A stretch of 64,000 nucleotides of DNA from Ophioceras dolichostomum (GCA_003049485.1 PYST01000047.1:106205-170204), one strand, 5' to 3'. Counted from the first letter of the stretch, positions 48,746 to 59,550 are shown. A program made the numbers and translations. Notes: generated by a model not told the origin, from the letters alone.

Positions 48746-50219
48746 GGTGGATTGATGGGTCATCCCGCGTTCCGATGTCTAACTTTGCCTGCCGCCATCC
48801 AACTTTCCCTCTGCCGCTTCGCTTTTTCTTCTCACCGGCCATTCCCCGCTGCGGCTGGCGGGAGAGAAAGGGAGAGGGGGAGGTCCGGGAGGGTGACAAA
48901 GACAAGGGATAGAAGTGAAGGTCTCAATTTCGGTCCCGGACTGCTACTGTACGCACATACATACATACGTGCGCGGGCCGTAACGATTCGGGCGGACCGG
49001 TGTAGGGGACATATTGGAGAGGGCATCGGGGGTTAGAATGCAAGGGGGTAGACAAGCTATCTTCGTGAGGAAGAGACAAGACCACCAGGGAAAAAAAAAG
49101 TACCGTGCTCATGTGGTTGTTGGGTAGGAATCGTAACCAGCAGCAGCAAGACGAAAATCCTCCTGCCATGATACCTCATTTACCGATGCAAACTCCATGT
49201 ACTGTAGTACTGTACTGCATGTAGCCCACGGACAATGAATGTTCACGATACCAAAAAAAATCATGTTCGCAGAAGAAGAGGTGGAAAAAAATATCTCTGG
49301 ATACACGTCCGTACGAGTACGTACACCCTTGCTCATTATCCCTGCTCGTCTAACCCCCTCCCTCGCTGCCGGCCGTGCTTCCCCGTCCCCCGTCCCGTCC
49401 CCCGCCGCCCGCCTGCGTATTGCGTCTGCCATCCCTTCCCTGCCTACCTTGCCCGGCCTGCCTTTCCCTTGCTTCCTTCGCCTGCCGCCACAACATGTAC
49501 CGTGCGCAGCAGGCGTTTGTTTGTTGTTCGATGAGATGAAGTGAGTTGCCCTTTTTTTTATGATTTGCGACGAGTAAAAGAGAATGCATACAGACCGACA
49601 CCGACATCCCGGCATACGTGCCATTTTACCCCTTCCTTACCTTGCTTGCATTACATTATTACTCTTCGCCCCCTGTCTGCCTACCTGCCTGCCCGCAAAC
49701 AGGCAGGTCGAAAGCTCGGAACGACGAAATGCCTGATGGGATTCTCCGCTGCAGGGGAGTAGAGAGAGGAGAAGGAGGACAGGGCAATACTTAGGCAGGC
49801 AAGGGCTACTACGGATAGATAGGTGAACACCACGCGTGAACAGATGTGGCTTTGTGGTCCGTCCTTTCTTTCCCCTCACTTTCACCGGTTTCAAGTGGCG
49901 AGATCAAAGAGAGAAGGGCCGGAAGGGAAAGGGGAGCAGCAGCTTAAGTGAGACAAAGAAAATGAAGAGCACAGCAGCCATGGATGATGAGATAGCGGGT
50001 CGATCGCGTTCTGATCAATTAATACGCAGGAATACAAAGAGCTCTCTTGATACAGGTAGGTAAAGCAGGGTACTATGTAGGAATCGATAAAACCTCACAC
50101 GGAAACCGCCGTTACGTAACATGCTTTGTCCCCATCTCTCTGTCATGGGATCCTCTCTTATCATCCTCCCGAGACCCTCCCTCGCTGATCTCTGGTTGGT
50201 GCGTGAGTGGCCATCATGC

Positions 50220-53200
50220 TCAAGGGTGGTAATATGTAAGGTGGCGTCTTCGGCCATCCCCGCCGTCGCCCGGATGTGCATCTGTCTCAGGTGGTTCGGA
50301 GCTCAGCTCCTGCGGCGACTGCGGCTGCGGCTGCGGCTGCGGCGGTGGCGGCGACGGCGACTCCACGTCTGGCAAGCACAGTGACTTCCTCGCAGCAACA
50401 GCAGCGGCCAGAGCCGCCGTAGCCTCAGCGGTGTCGTCAAACACATCTCTGTCGGTGTCGATGTCAGTGTCGGTATCGATGTCGGTATCGATGTCGGTGT
50501 CATTGTCAGCGGTAGTGGCAGCGGAAGTGGTAGCGGTAGCATTGGTGCAGAAAGCCAAAGACGACGATGATGTAATGACAGGCGACGAGGTGACGGCCGG
50601 CGCCATGCCAGTCGTGACTCTGCTCTCCCTGTTGCCGAACACGACAACCGATTCGTCGAAGGGGAAGTGGAAGACGCCGTGCGACCACTGTCGCCGTGGC
50701 TGGTGCTGGTGCTGGTGCTGGTGTTGGTGGTGATGCTGTCGCGGACCACCCCCGTCCTGCTCTAAGAAGAAGGCTGGATGGTCTTCGGGCGACGACCTGG
50801 TTCGCCTTTCGGCCAGCATGAGCGGCGGCGGCGGCAGTGCTTTCTCGAGCAGGCTAACTTGCGGGACCCAGCCACCGGCACCGACCCCGGCTCCAGCTCC
50901 GGCTCCGGCTCCTGCTCCGGCTGCTGGTTTGGCTGCTATGGAAAAGCAGCTGGATCTGTCGTCGGCGAATGAGAAAGAGGAGGGCGACGCGACTATTGTC
51001 GATGGCGTTTCGCAGATGCTGCTGTTGTAGCTGCAATAGCCGCCATAGCCGCCATAGACTCCGCCTCCTCTTCCTTTCTCATTCTCGTCGCCGCCCCCTG
51101 TGGTGTCCTCACTACCCATGATGGTGGCGGCGAGTGTGGCTGCAGAAGCAGAAGCGCTCGTGTCTCCGAGGAGGAGCGGCCGCTTCGTCGCGCTCAGCTC
51201 GCTCGCCGTCTCCACCGCTTCGAGCTCGGCCAGGCCTGACTCGTAGGGAGGTGCCTGCAGCGGAGGCGGCGTGATCATCGACTCTGTCGACTGGTAGGGC
51301 AGGTTAAGAGAGGAAGACTGCTGCGGGATATGGCCGATTATGATATCCTCCTCAAGCGACGACGCTCCCGGTGTTTCGTTGCCATCGACACCGCTGCCAT
51401 TCTCTCGCTCTTTTGCTTCTTCGTCTTCGTCATTCCTCTCCCTGCCCTCTGTCTCCGTATTATATTTCGCCTTGTCTTCCACCATTCCCATCTTCCGCCG
51501 GGCCAGGCACAGCGTGGTTGCCACTGCTGTGGCTATCACGATGAGAAACGCGAAGAAGACGCCGATGACGATGCCGGCTATTGCACCGCCCGTGAGAGCG
51601 CCCGAGCTACCAACGCCCGTTGCCCCTGGGATAGACCGCGTGGGCGTGCGCGATGCCATAGCCGTCGCCTTGCGTGTGATGATGACCCCCAGGTCTGGGT
51701 TGTTCCAGCCCTCGGCGGGTGCCGTAGCGGTTGCGCCTCCTGAGGCATCACCCCCGATGACCGATGCGACCCGGGCTGGAACTGCGTAGGTCGTGGTGCT
51801 CGGGTCGTAGAGTTGCCAGGGTTGGTGGTCGGGGCCCAGCACGCCAAGGTCGAGGTTGTGAGTGCCGAACTGCTCGGGGGCGTCACAGTCCTGCGTGAGA
51901 GGAAATGTACCGCCGATGATGAGCATCTGCCCGCCGCCAGTTCCAGTGCCGAAACCACCACCCTCTGCGGGCACGACATTGCAGCTCATTCCGTGGTGCG
52001 GAGACGAGCCCGTGCCGTGGCCCTCCTGTGGGAGGAGCTTTGTCCACGTGAAGGCCGGGATTGACAGCACGTAGACGTCGTCGAAGCCGGGCCCGGCTTC
52101 GGGATTGATGTCCATGCCGCCGTAGATGTAAATGTCGTAGCTGGACCGGTCCGCAGGCCAGCTGACGCCCGCGCAGAAGCCCCTACGAGGCTCCGGCACG
52201 GCGCCTGTGGCGTTCTGCGAATACCACTTTGCGCCCAGCACATCGTAGACCAGCACATGCGATAAGGGCTGGCCCTCGATGCCCGCCGACGACGACGACA
52301 ACTGGTCGACCACTCCCCCGAGGTAAACTAGCATTCCGCCGTCGCTGGCTGGGATGTGAAGAAGGGCGCCCTCCGCCCGGCGCAGGTCATCGGGACCAGT
52401 ATCGTTGCTCCATGTGTTTGAGTCGAAGTCATAAGTCACCATGAACGAGGTCGCGGACCGGGGAGCAGTTCCCCAGCCGGGGATGGAGGCGTTGGACATC
52501 CATCCACCGTAGTAGTCTTCGGTCGTGTATCGACGATACGGCGAGGTTAGTGCTGGCGCTCGGTTGTGTGGGAAGACGAGGATGCGGGTTCAACTCACAT
52601 CCTTTGCCCGTCTGTGACACAGCAACGCCGGCGCCGTACGCAAGGCGTTTGATCCCGATCTGGGAAGCGCCAAACGAATCCCACTGGTCGCGAAGCACGT
52701 CGTACGCAAACAAATCGAACACGTCGATCTGATCTTCCAGGTCGTTGAAGTTGCCCCCGTACAGGTAGAACCTCTTATTGACGTCGTCTGCCCACAGCAC
52801 GCCGCCGCTAACCTGCGGGATCGTCTCGTTCTTGGACAGGTTGGCGTACAACTGCGGCATACCGCCAGCGCCGGCACCATTGGGGCCAAGGTCCTGGTAC
52901 AGTAGCCATGAATCTATTGTGGGAATTGAGTGGGTTGGTGAGTGAAGTCAGCATGCATGTCTCCCCTGAATGCTATGGCAGAGGCAACTCTCGAGGGGTG
53001 CATTTGAGGGGTCACGGACTGGAAGCATTGGACGGAAACTGTGCCATGGGATTCCAGTTGACCTCCCCGCCGTCGATGTACAGCTTCTGGTCGATGACCG
53101 CCGTCTGGTGGCCGAATCGGCGACAGAAGCCCCGTACAGGATCTCGCTGCCCAACGGAGACCTGCACCAGAGCGAGGACCACGGCGAATACCGACAGCGG

Positions 53201-53242
53201 GGCCGCCAGGGCGGAGGGCCTCGTCCTGTAGACCATGCTCAT
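50220..53242 (-). CDS. Kelch-repeat membrane protein with signal peptide, 944 aa
   Basis: Predicted type I membrane protein with an extracellular beta-propeller; substrate or ligand unknown. Exons on the minus strand: 53242-53020, 52913-52599 and 52516-50220. The N-terminal hydrophobic segment (AAPLSVFAVVLALVQVSVG) is a signal peptide; the start could be 53242 or 53236 (or ATG 53299 without good signal structure). Kelch-type blades follow, marked by YIDGGE, FYLYGGN, LVYLGGV, IYIYGGM and LIIGGTF. A membrane span lies near residues 485-515 (AIAGIVIGVFFAFLIVIATA), then a basic stop-transfer (LARRK). The cytoplasmic tail of about 430 residues is low-complexity: acidic, Pro-rich, Ala-Gly, His-Gln and Asp-Thr repeats. 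Exon 1 ends at a weak GTCCGT donor, the least certain junction. N-glycosylation sites (NAS, NLS, NAT) fit secretion. Confidence 0.82.
50444..50512 (-). repeat. Asp-Thr/Ile coding repeat in Kelch protein tail
   Basis: GATATCGATACCGA-like units, in the minus-strand frame, code an Asp-Ile-Asp-Thr repeat. Likely length-variable. Confidence 0.8.
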
Positions 53243-54300
53243 GGCGGAGATGTCATGATAGATGGGAGATGCGAATGATTCAACGAGGGAAGACTGCATC
53301 ACAGAGAGAGGCGATGAAGCGATCGACTGAGGTCAGGTAAGGCTCTCTCGAGCTCGATGCATCATTCGTAAGTGACATGGGCAGAGGTGGAGGGGGAGGG
53401 GAGTGGAGGCGATAATGGAGGGGACAGTATGATGGTCAGGGGTTTCGTTCAGGACCAAAGAGAGAGAACCGATCAGCGCTTCTGTGAGAGAAGCGCCAGA
53501 ATACACGCCAAGTACCATGGCAAAGAAACAAGATTTTTCTTGGTCGGCGTACGGTTCACGAGAGGGGCACCAAGCTAGGGCGGGTCTCTAGCCCAGATCA
53601 ACTTTCGGCCTCACCCGAGCACGGCTTACAAGGCTACCAGCTGGCCCTATAATCGATTCAGTCACTCAAAAGGAAACATTTTCTTAGCTTCGTCTTGATC
53701 GTGCCACCAATCAGGCGCTGGATCCGAACTAGAAAATGCGCGGGCGACCGGGCCGCCCTTCTAAGAAGAAACTTCAAGAGCCCCCGACTCGAGAAGCACT
53801 AACACTAAGAAAACTCGATCCACGCCTCACCAAGCGGGCGAGAGATACATCCAATCAGGCTCGCAAACCTCACAGTTCAGGACTCGGCGCCGTCTTGCAC
53901 TCTCCAGCCACGGGCGGAGCGAAACTTTCCGACGTCAGGTTGTGTGGCAGGTAGTCTGAAGTTTGCGTACCTAGGCGGTCCCCTCCAGACAACGGGCCGA
54001 CGGCGGAACACTCGTCCTATTCTGTCACGGGATAAAGAGAAGGAAAGAGTGATGGAGAGAGGATACACTTGTGCTTAGATCAAATCGCTCGCGGAGCGTT
54101 TACAATGGGACGACTTGAGAAGTGGTGGTCGGCGCCAAATACCTGATTTGCAGCTGACTCAGTCGGTCACTGAAGAACACTGGTCGCGAAAGTGAGAGAA
54201 AAGGATGGAGAGATCGGATGGTGGAATTTTATTGGTTATAAATTTTTTCGTGATATTTTGGTTCTGTCGTCCTGGTAATAGATGCAAGGCGCTGGTATTA
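53243..54300. other. Intergenic, no gene seen
   Basis: Between two co-directional minus-strand genes. Contains a CCTAGG motif near 53970 and an AT-rich segment at 54220-54260 that may be the 3' end of the 502-aa gene. No protein-like frame. Confidence 0.55.
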
Positions 54301-55809
54301 TCAGCCCTGCGTGGTACTCGCAGTTTGCGAAGTCTCCTCTGCCGGCAAGGGGAGACTGATCTCCTCGAGATCAAGCGCGACATCACGCAGGAACTCCCCC
54401 GTAACGTTCGGAGGCCGGTTCGCCCCTTCCAGCTTCTCGGAGTCGGCCGTCATCCGTGGCTGGCACTCGTGCCAGACCGTGCGAGTGGCGCCGAGCTCGC
54501 GAAGGATGTGCAGATAGAGGTCTGATGCCTCCGCCGTAGTGTGTATCTCCGATGCTGGGAGAAAGTCGCGAATCGAGGCTTGCGCGCCTGGCTTGACGAG
54601 GCTATATCCCGTCAGGAAGGTGAACAATTCCGACCGCACGTTGCGGCCGCTGGCGCTGGCGCTGGCGCCTGGGAAGGCTGGAGGCAAGTTCTGCTGCCCA
54701 GAGTCGCCCTCAGCGACGACTTCTCGGGAAGAAACCGCGCCATCCCGGCCCATTCCCTTGTTTGATCGCCGCGGCCGCTCTCCAATTCTCCTCCAATTTC
54801 GATCCGCCTTCAGTATAGTTGGCATGTTATCGACAACGCGGGTTAGGACTCGCTTGACAATATCTGATGTGGGCGGTGCATCAATTTCCATGTAAGAGCT
54901 GGCCCCACGGGTAGAGGCGAAGTAGCCCAGCCTCTGGCCTTCCTCGAGGTACCGCTGGGAGGTCCAAAACTGCAGACAGGCAGCGGAGGCCTCTAGCCCC
55001 ATGTAGCATAGCTTTCTCGTCGGGCGAATGCCCTTACTCGATAGGTGAGAGGACAGATTGTTCACCATCGTGAGAACCTCCCCGGCATCCTCCACTTTGA
55101 AAGCCCCAAGCGCCGCGTCGAGGGAGCTGTGGATGTGACGCGGACCGCCGCCGTCATCCTTTTCGTTGTTCACTTCAGCCTGCCAGACCAACTCGAAGAG
55201 AAGCCTGCGCGCCTCGAGACGTGGTTGCGCTAGGTCGCGCTGTGCGCGGTGCAGAGCGGCGCTGAATCCTCGTGCGCTCTCCACGGTATCATGCCATCGC
55301 CCGGTCACGCGCTGTTCGAGGAGTCGATCGAGCATATACAAGGCCGTCTCTTGTTGGTTCGACGTGTCCTTGGGGATGGCATTTTTGTCTGCCAGCATCC
55401 GGAAGTCCACGTCAGGCCACGAACGTCCTGAAGCATCGCGATGCTCGGCAGGAGGAATAGTAGCCATGACGACGTCACAAGGTGTAATTCGCCCGGCGTC
55501 GTAAGGTTCGTCGCGCATCAAACACCAGTCACGCATGGCGTGTAGGGTACGAGCATGCTTCGAATCGAACCTGGCCTTCATTGCATCCAGAGCCCGGTCC
55601 TGTGCCCACTTGACGCGCTGCTCCTGCTCGTCCTGATCGTTGAATTCACGGACGTAAGGGTTGCTCTCGCTGTCCAGGTCCAGGACATGGCTCGGGAGCA
55701 TGAAGGGCTCGGTTATGGCCCGTCGCTCCTCTAGTCGACGAGCGTACCGCTGGTCGCGCCGGAGCGCCCAGGGTTTATTCCGGGCCAACACCCGCCCACT
55801 CGGCCTCAT
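54301..55809 (-). CDS. Unrecognised protein, 502 aa
   Basis: I do not recognise a family. A single open frame begins at ATG 55809 and ends at TGA. The N-terminus is strongly basic (MRPSGRVLARNKPWALRRDQRYARR), compatible with, but not proof of, mitochondrial import. Two central regions look helical and repeat-like (LDAALGAFKVEDAGEVLTM; RKLCYMGLEASAACLQF), which could be PPR- or TPR-like helical pairs. A Ser/Gly/Arg-rich linker precedes a C-terminal segment (RSELFTFLTGYSLVKPG, LYLHILRELGATRTVWHE). Codon use and GC content match neighbours, supporting a real gene. It is divergent from syf2 with 565 bp between starts. Likely a lineage-specific or fast-evolving protein. Confidence 0.65.
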   Translation of the reverse strand: MRPSGRVLARNKPWALRRDQRYARRLEERRAITEPFMLPSHVLDLDSESNPYVREFNDQDEQEQRVKWAQDRALDAMKARFDSKHARTLHAMRDWCLMRDEPYDAGRITPCDVVMATIPPAEHRDASGRSWPDVDFRMLADKNAIPKDTSNQQETALYMLDRLLEQRVTGRWHDTVESARGFSAALHRAQRDLAQPRLEARRLLFELVWQAEVNNEKDDGGGPRHIHSSLDAALGAFKVEDAGEVLTMVNNLSSHLSSKGIRPTRKLCYMGLEASAACLQFWTSQRYLEEGQRLGYFASTRGASSYMEIDAPPTSDIVKRVLTRVVDNMPTILKADRNWRRIGERPRRSNKGMGRDGAVSSREVVAEGDSGQQNLPPAFPGASASASGRNVRSELFTFLTGYSLVKPGAQASIRDFLPASEIHTTAEASDLYLHILRELGATRTVWHECQPRMTADSEKLEGANRPPNVTGEFLRDVALDLEEISLPLPAEETSQTASTTQG

Positions 55810-56374
55810 GGCTGGACAGGAGACCGGCTTTTAGATAGCTAGTAGGCGTGGCCATTCGAATCCGATTTGAATGAGTGATATTGGTGCCCGCATGAGCTAG
55901 TATTGTCGGCTTGCGGCGATTTGGCGTTCAATCCCAGGGCCCTATGACTCTAGGACTGCTGCCATGTCATCAAGTGAGACTTTGATTGGGCAGAAAAAGG
56001 GTGGCTATAAAATCTGTGAAATATTTGAAACTAGTTTTTGTCATAGGAGAAGTCATGATGAGAGGTTGTTTATTGCACGGAGAATCCTGGCAAGATGGAT
56101 AGGTCCCGATCAACCATGATTCTTGGCATCGGTGACAGGCCTCTAAAAATTTCAAGCCAATGGATGGCACAGAATGATGAGCCGGCCCCATATTAATTAG
56201 TAGCCTCCGTCCTGCTCCACCTCACGACCTGAACATTGAACAGCAACTCCGTCATTCCTCCTTCACTTCAACGAACCATCGTTTATGCTCCGTTGCTTAC
56301 TTGGATCAACGCTACCTCGACGGCGAAACCTCCACTCGAGCTACTTGAACCTTTGTCGCTCTGCATTTGCGCCC
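55810..56374. promoter_or_regulatory. Divergent promoter region of the 502-aa gene and syf2
   Basis: Short spacing between divergent starts implies both promoters lie here. An upstream in-frame ATG for syf2 occurs at 56285, inside this interval. No clear TATA box. Confidence 0.5.
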
Positions 56375-57520
56375 ATGCCTCCCGCAAAGAAGAGAAAGAC
56401 GGCCGCGTCCAAGGCGGTGGCGGTTGAGAAGCCTGCCAAGGCCACAACATCAGAACCTGAGCAGCAACCAGAGCCTAAACCCGAACCTAAACCTGAAATT
56501 CCTGCCAACGAATCCCCAGCAGAAGAAGTAGCAGTCACAAAAGTGACAACAACAACCGAGGAGACTGCAAGCGACCCGAAGGCCACGAAGGATGCAGCCG
56601 ACGACGCACAAGCCGATGACGCTAAGGAAGAGGCCGTAGAGTCTTCGGCGAGGGACGTGGCCGAGGTGGCGGCTCCTGCTCCCGTCGCCCCTGAACCAGC
56701 AGCTCCTGAGCCCGACGCCGTGACCAAAGCCGCCGACCGCCTATCGCGCTTCCGCGCCCTGCAAGCCAGGGCAAAGTCTTCATCGGACCAAAACCTGAAG
56801 GCCGCGGCGGCCGAAGCCCAGCGGCAGGCGACGGACCCCTCGCAGCTCACGGCGCTGCACCGACGGCACGCGATCGCGTCCCACAAGATCCTCAAGGCGG
56901 ACGTCGAGGAGTCCGGCGAGGACTTCGAGCGCAAGCGCGCGTGGGACTGGACGATCGAGGAGTCCGAGAGGTGGGACAAGCGGATAAAGAAGAAGGAGGC
57001 CGCGCGCGACAACAACGCGTTCCAGGACTACCGGCAGCACTCGCAGAAGGTATACAAGCGGCAGATCAAGAACATGGTGGCGGCCTCTCCTTCTTCCTCC
57101 GCCTCTGGCGCTGCCGGTGGTGGTGGTGGTGGTGGTACCGACCTGGAGAAGTACACGCGCGACAAGCTGGCCGCCGTGGAGAAGGCGGCCGCGGCGGGCA
57201 CGCTCGACATCGTCGAGACCGAGGACGGCGAGCTGATCGCGGTCGACAGGGAGGGGACCTTCTACTCGACCGCGGACTCGACGTCGTTCGCGAGCAACAG
57301 GCCGGACAAGGCGGCCATCGACAGGCTCGTGAACGACATGAGGAAGGCGGACGAGGTGGCGGCCAAGAAGAGGAAGGCGCGCGAGGCGAGGAACGGGGAG
57401 GACGCGGACGTCACGTACATCAACGACAAGAACAAGCAGTTCAACCAGAAGCTGGCGCGGTTCTACAACAAGTATACTGCTGAGATCAGGGACAGCTTCG
57501 AGCGGGGCACGATGATCTGA
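56375..57520 (+). CDS. syf2: Pre-mRNA-splicing factor Syf2, 381 aa
   Basis: Component of the Prp19-associated (NTC) complex of the spliceosome. The conserved domain is clear: RLSRFRALQARAKSS, then ERKRAWDWTIEESERWDKR, QKVYKRQIKNM, DADVTYINDKNKQFNQKL and RFYNKYTAEIRDSFERGT at the end. The N-terminal 120 residues are Lys/Ala/Glu/Pro-rich with a basic nuclear-import patch (PPAKKRK). I chose the ATG at 56375 because MPPAKKRK begins a usual Syf2 N-terminus; an in-frame ATG at 56285 would add 30 residues of basic, hydrophobic sequence. Single exon. A Gly-rich stretch (residues 248-257) lies between conserved blocks. It converges on the Coq11-like gene, 341 bp away. Confidence 0.95.
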   Translation: MPPAKKRKTAASKAVAVEKPAKATTSEPEQQPEPKPEPKPEIPANESPAEEVAVTKVTTTTEETASDPKATKDAADDAQADDAKEEAVESSARDVAEVAAPAPVAPEPAAPEPDAVTKAADRLSRFRALQARAKSSSDQNLKAAAAEAQRQATDPSQLTALHRRHAIASHKILKADVEESGEDFERKRAWDWTIEESERWDKRIKKKEAARDNNAFQDYRQHSQKVYKRQIKNMVAASPSSSASGAAGGGGGGGTDLEKYTRDKLAAVEKAAAAGTLDIVETEDGELIAVDREGTFYSTADSTSFASNRPDKAAIDRLVNDMRKADEVAAKKRKAREARNGEDADVTYINDKNKQFNQKLARFYNKYTAEIRDSFERGTMI

Positions 57521-57861
57521 TTTTTTGGATGGCATGGGGAGCTTTAGTTTTTTTAGGGAGTTGGGTTAGGACGACAAGGACTTTTATCATCATCATAAGC
57601 GTAGAAAATGAATTTATGCCTCTACGAGGTTCGGCACCAAAGGTCCCCACAGATGGCCGCGCTATCCTGGGATGTAGTTTAAGAAGAGAGTGAGGAGAGC
57701 AATGCGCGGAATCTGAAAATGGGTAACGAGATGAGTATGATACAATATATATGAGGAGCGCTTTTTTTGATGTTGTAATACAGCACATGCCGAATTGGCA
57801 CACAAATATGGACACAAGGCAGCGCAGTCAACGCGGCTCCGTTGTGATACGAATCTCCCAC
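57521..57861. other. Convergent 3' intergenic region
   Basis: 3' flanks of syf2 and the Coq11-like gene. T-rich start and ATATATA near 57744 suit transcription ends. No gene seen. Confidence 0.6.
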
Positions 57862-58869
57862 TCAAAGCATTTCCTTCCTCCAGCCCTTCTCCGCCAGCTC
57901 CTCCAGCTCAGGCACCTCCACAGGGCCCCTCACCTCCTCGTCGCTCAGCGCCTCCACGACCGCGCCGGCAACATCCTCCACCTTGAGCGGCTTCACTCCC
58001 CCCGTGCCCAGGATCCCGCCAAACATGCCCCCCGTGAACCTGTTGAACAGCGTGCCGGCGCCCGCGAGCGCGGCCAGAGGCAGCGTCAGCGCCCTGGAGC
58101 TGTCGTACAGGAAGGGGGGCCGGACGAACACGCCCCGCATCCTCGGGAACTCGCTCGCGATCACGCTCTCGGCCTCGCGCTTCGTGGTGATGTACCGCGC
58201 GGGGAGCACGGGCGCGCCGCTGGCGGCCGAGACGTAGCAGAAGGCCGACACGTCGTTCTTGGCCGCCTCGCGGGCGAGGAGGATCGCGCTGTCGCGGTTC
58301 ATCAGCTCGTAGGTGAGCTGGCGGGGGTCGTGCTCCGGGCCGGGGGAGTGGGGGCGAGCAGTAGTAGTAGTGCTGCTATTGTCTTTCCTGTCCTGCTCTT
58401 GCTGCTTCTGCTGCTGTTCCAGAGGGTTCTTTGATGGGCGCGGCGCCGCAGAGAACGCGCGCTTCATGCCGGAGATGGGCGACTCCCTGCCTGAGAGGAC
58501 ACCCTTGTAGTCGGCCTCGAGGAGGATGCCCATGCTGTGCACGACATAGTTTGCTCCTCGAAGGAGGGCCGTGTAGGCTTCCGGCTGGAAGATGTCTGCC
58601 CGCTCCCAGGCCACTTTGTGCGCCCAGGCCGGCGGCGAGGACGACGAGCTCACCGCGTCCCACTTCGGCTCACCTGAGCGGCTGTTTTCGAAAGTTAGTG
58701 AGAGAGGTTCCATCCATCTGAGGACTTTGCAGTTACGGGTGAGGTCTCGTTCGTTTCTAGCTTGCCTTATCGACGTGACGTCCCATCCTCTGGCCACAGC
58801 GTGCTTGCATATCCTCGACCCCAAAAATCCGTTTCCTCCGCATACGACGAGTCTCTTGGTCGCAGACAT
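57862..58869 (-). CDS. NAD(P)-binding Coq11-like (NDUFA9-like SDR) protein, 307 aa
   Basis: Atypical short-chain dehydrogenase of mitochondria, related to yeast Coq11 (YLR290C), which associates with the coenzyme Q synthome. The Rossmann motif VVCGGNGFLGSRICK (residues 8-22) is followed, after splicing, by DVTSISRSGEPKWDAV. Exons on the minus strand: 58869-58766 and 58681-57862, with a GC-AG intron between (84 bp, a multiple of three, no stop). Without splicing the protein would be 335 aa. The rest contains YVVHSMGILLE, LLAREAAKND, FCYVSAASGAPVLPARYITTKREAE (Tyr-x3-Lys-like site) and RPPFLYD, as in the family. A Gln/Ser/Thr-rich insertion sits at about residues 145-175. Divergent from yaf9. 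Family call good; role in Q synthesis inferred. Confidence 0.88.
   Translation of the reverse strand: MSATKRLVVCGGNGFLGSRICKHAVARGWDVTSIRQARNERDLTRNCKVLRWMEPLSLTFENSRSGEPKWDAVSSSSSPPAWAHKVAWERADIFQPEAYTALLRGANYVVHSMGILLEADYKGVLSGRESPISGMKRAFSAAPRPSKNPLEQQQKQQEQDRKDNSSTTTTARPHSPGPEHDPRQLTYELMNRDSAILLAREAAKNDVSAFCYVSAASGAPVLPARYITTKREAESVIASEFPRMRGVFVRPPFLYDSSRALTLPLAALAGAGTLFNRFTGGMFGGILGTGGVKPLKVEDVAGAVVEALSDEEVRGPVEVPELEELAEKGWRKEML
58682..58765 (-). other. GC-AG intron in the Coq11-like gene
   Basis: Donor AAG|GCAAGC, branch site TCACTAAC, acceptor AACAG. Length 84 bp keeps the reading frame open if retained. Removing it joins SI to SRSGEPKWDAV, the expected conserved sequence. Confidence 0.8.
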
Positions 58870-59550
58870 CGTGGCGCCTCTCTCTCAACCAGCTCTTCTG
58901 ATTTACCACCTCATGCGTGCTGAGAAAATATTCTCGTTTGCGAAGGTGAGCAGCCCTTGGCTTGAGCCAGAGCAAAAGAGAGTCTCTTGCTATATGGAGT
59001 GAATGAGAGCCAGATATCTCACAGAAAAGGAGCCCCAATCGTCCTAAATTAGGTCATTGCATCATCGGTTCCTAAATCGTCCGATATCTGACTTTCACGC
59101 GCCACAAGGCTGAGATTTCCAGCGGGATTATGCCCCATAATTTAAGCAGCTAGAGGCCCCATCCCACCTGCAAGGCTGCCAGTTTCCTGCTTTTTGGTCC
59201 CCTCTCCCCTCCCAAAAAGTAGTAGAGAAGGTCATCAACTATCGATCATACCATCAACTCGCCCACCGCTTCCGTTTTCTACGGAGCTTTTCAATCCCCC
59301 GCGCGCATCTCTTACAACCCGTAACGACGACTACAACCACGCAGCAATCAAAGTCATCATCAATCATCAGTTATCCAATCATCGACCAGCTACCTCTTCT
59401 CTTTACTCGGGAATTTTTCCTTGTCCCTCCACACACGCGCATCCTGCATCTTTCACAACCTCATATCAGCGACAACTACTCACCTCGGTAATCGCGATAA
59501 CTTTGAGAAGGAAAGGTGGGGGAAGCAGCGAAGGAGGAACCATCGCAGTT
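58870..59550. promoter_or_regulatory. Divergent promoter region, Coq11-like gene and yaf9
   Basis: Holds promoters for both genes. The part before 59551 is C/A/T-rich leader sequence with CATCAAC repeats. No RNA gene seen. Confidence 0.5.

Larger units (their letters stand above)
39120..50219. other. Gene-poor 11.1-kb region upstream of the Ecl1-family gene
   Basis: No protein-coding gene, tRNA or rRNA was recognised. Just upstream of the Ecl1 start, 39160-39220 is strongly purine-rich on the plus strand (pyrimidine-rich in the gene sense), typical of a fungal leader. Elsewhere there are GTGCAG repeats (39719-39762), an ATTT run near 41130, a GGAT microsatellite (48719-48745) and poly(A) tracts. 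Open frames are short and low-complexity. Long 5' leaders, non-coding RNA or decayed transposons cannot be excluded. Confidence 0.55.
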
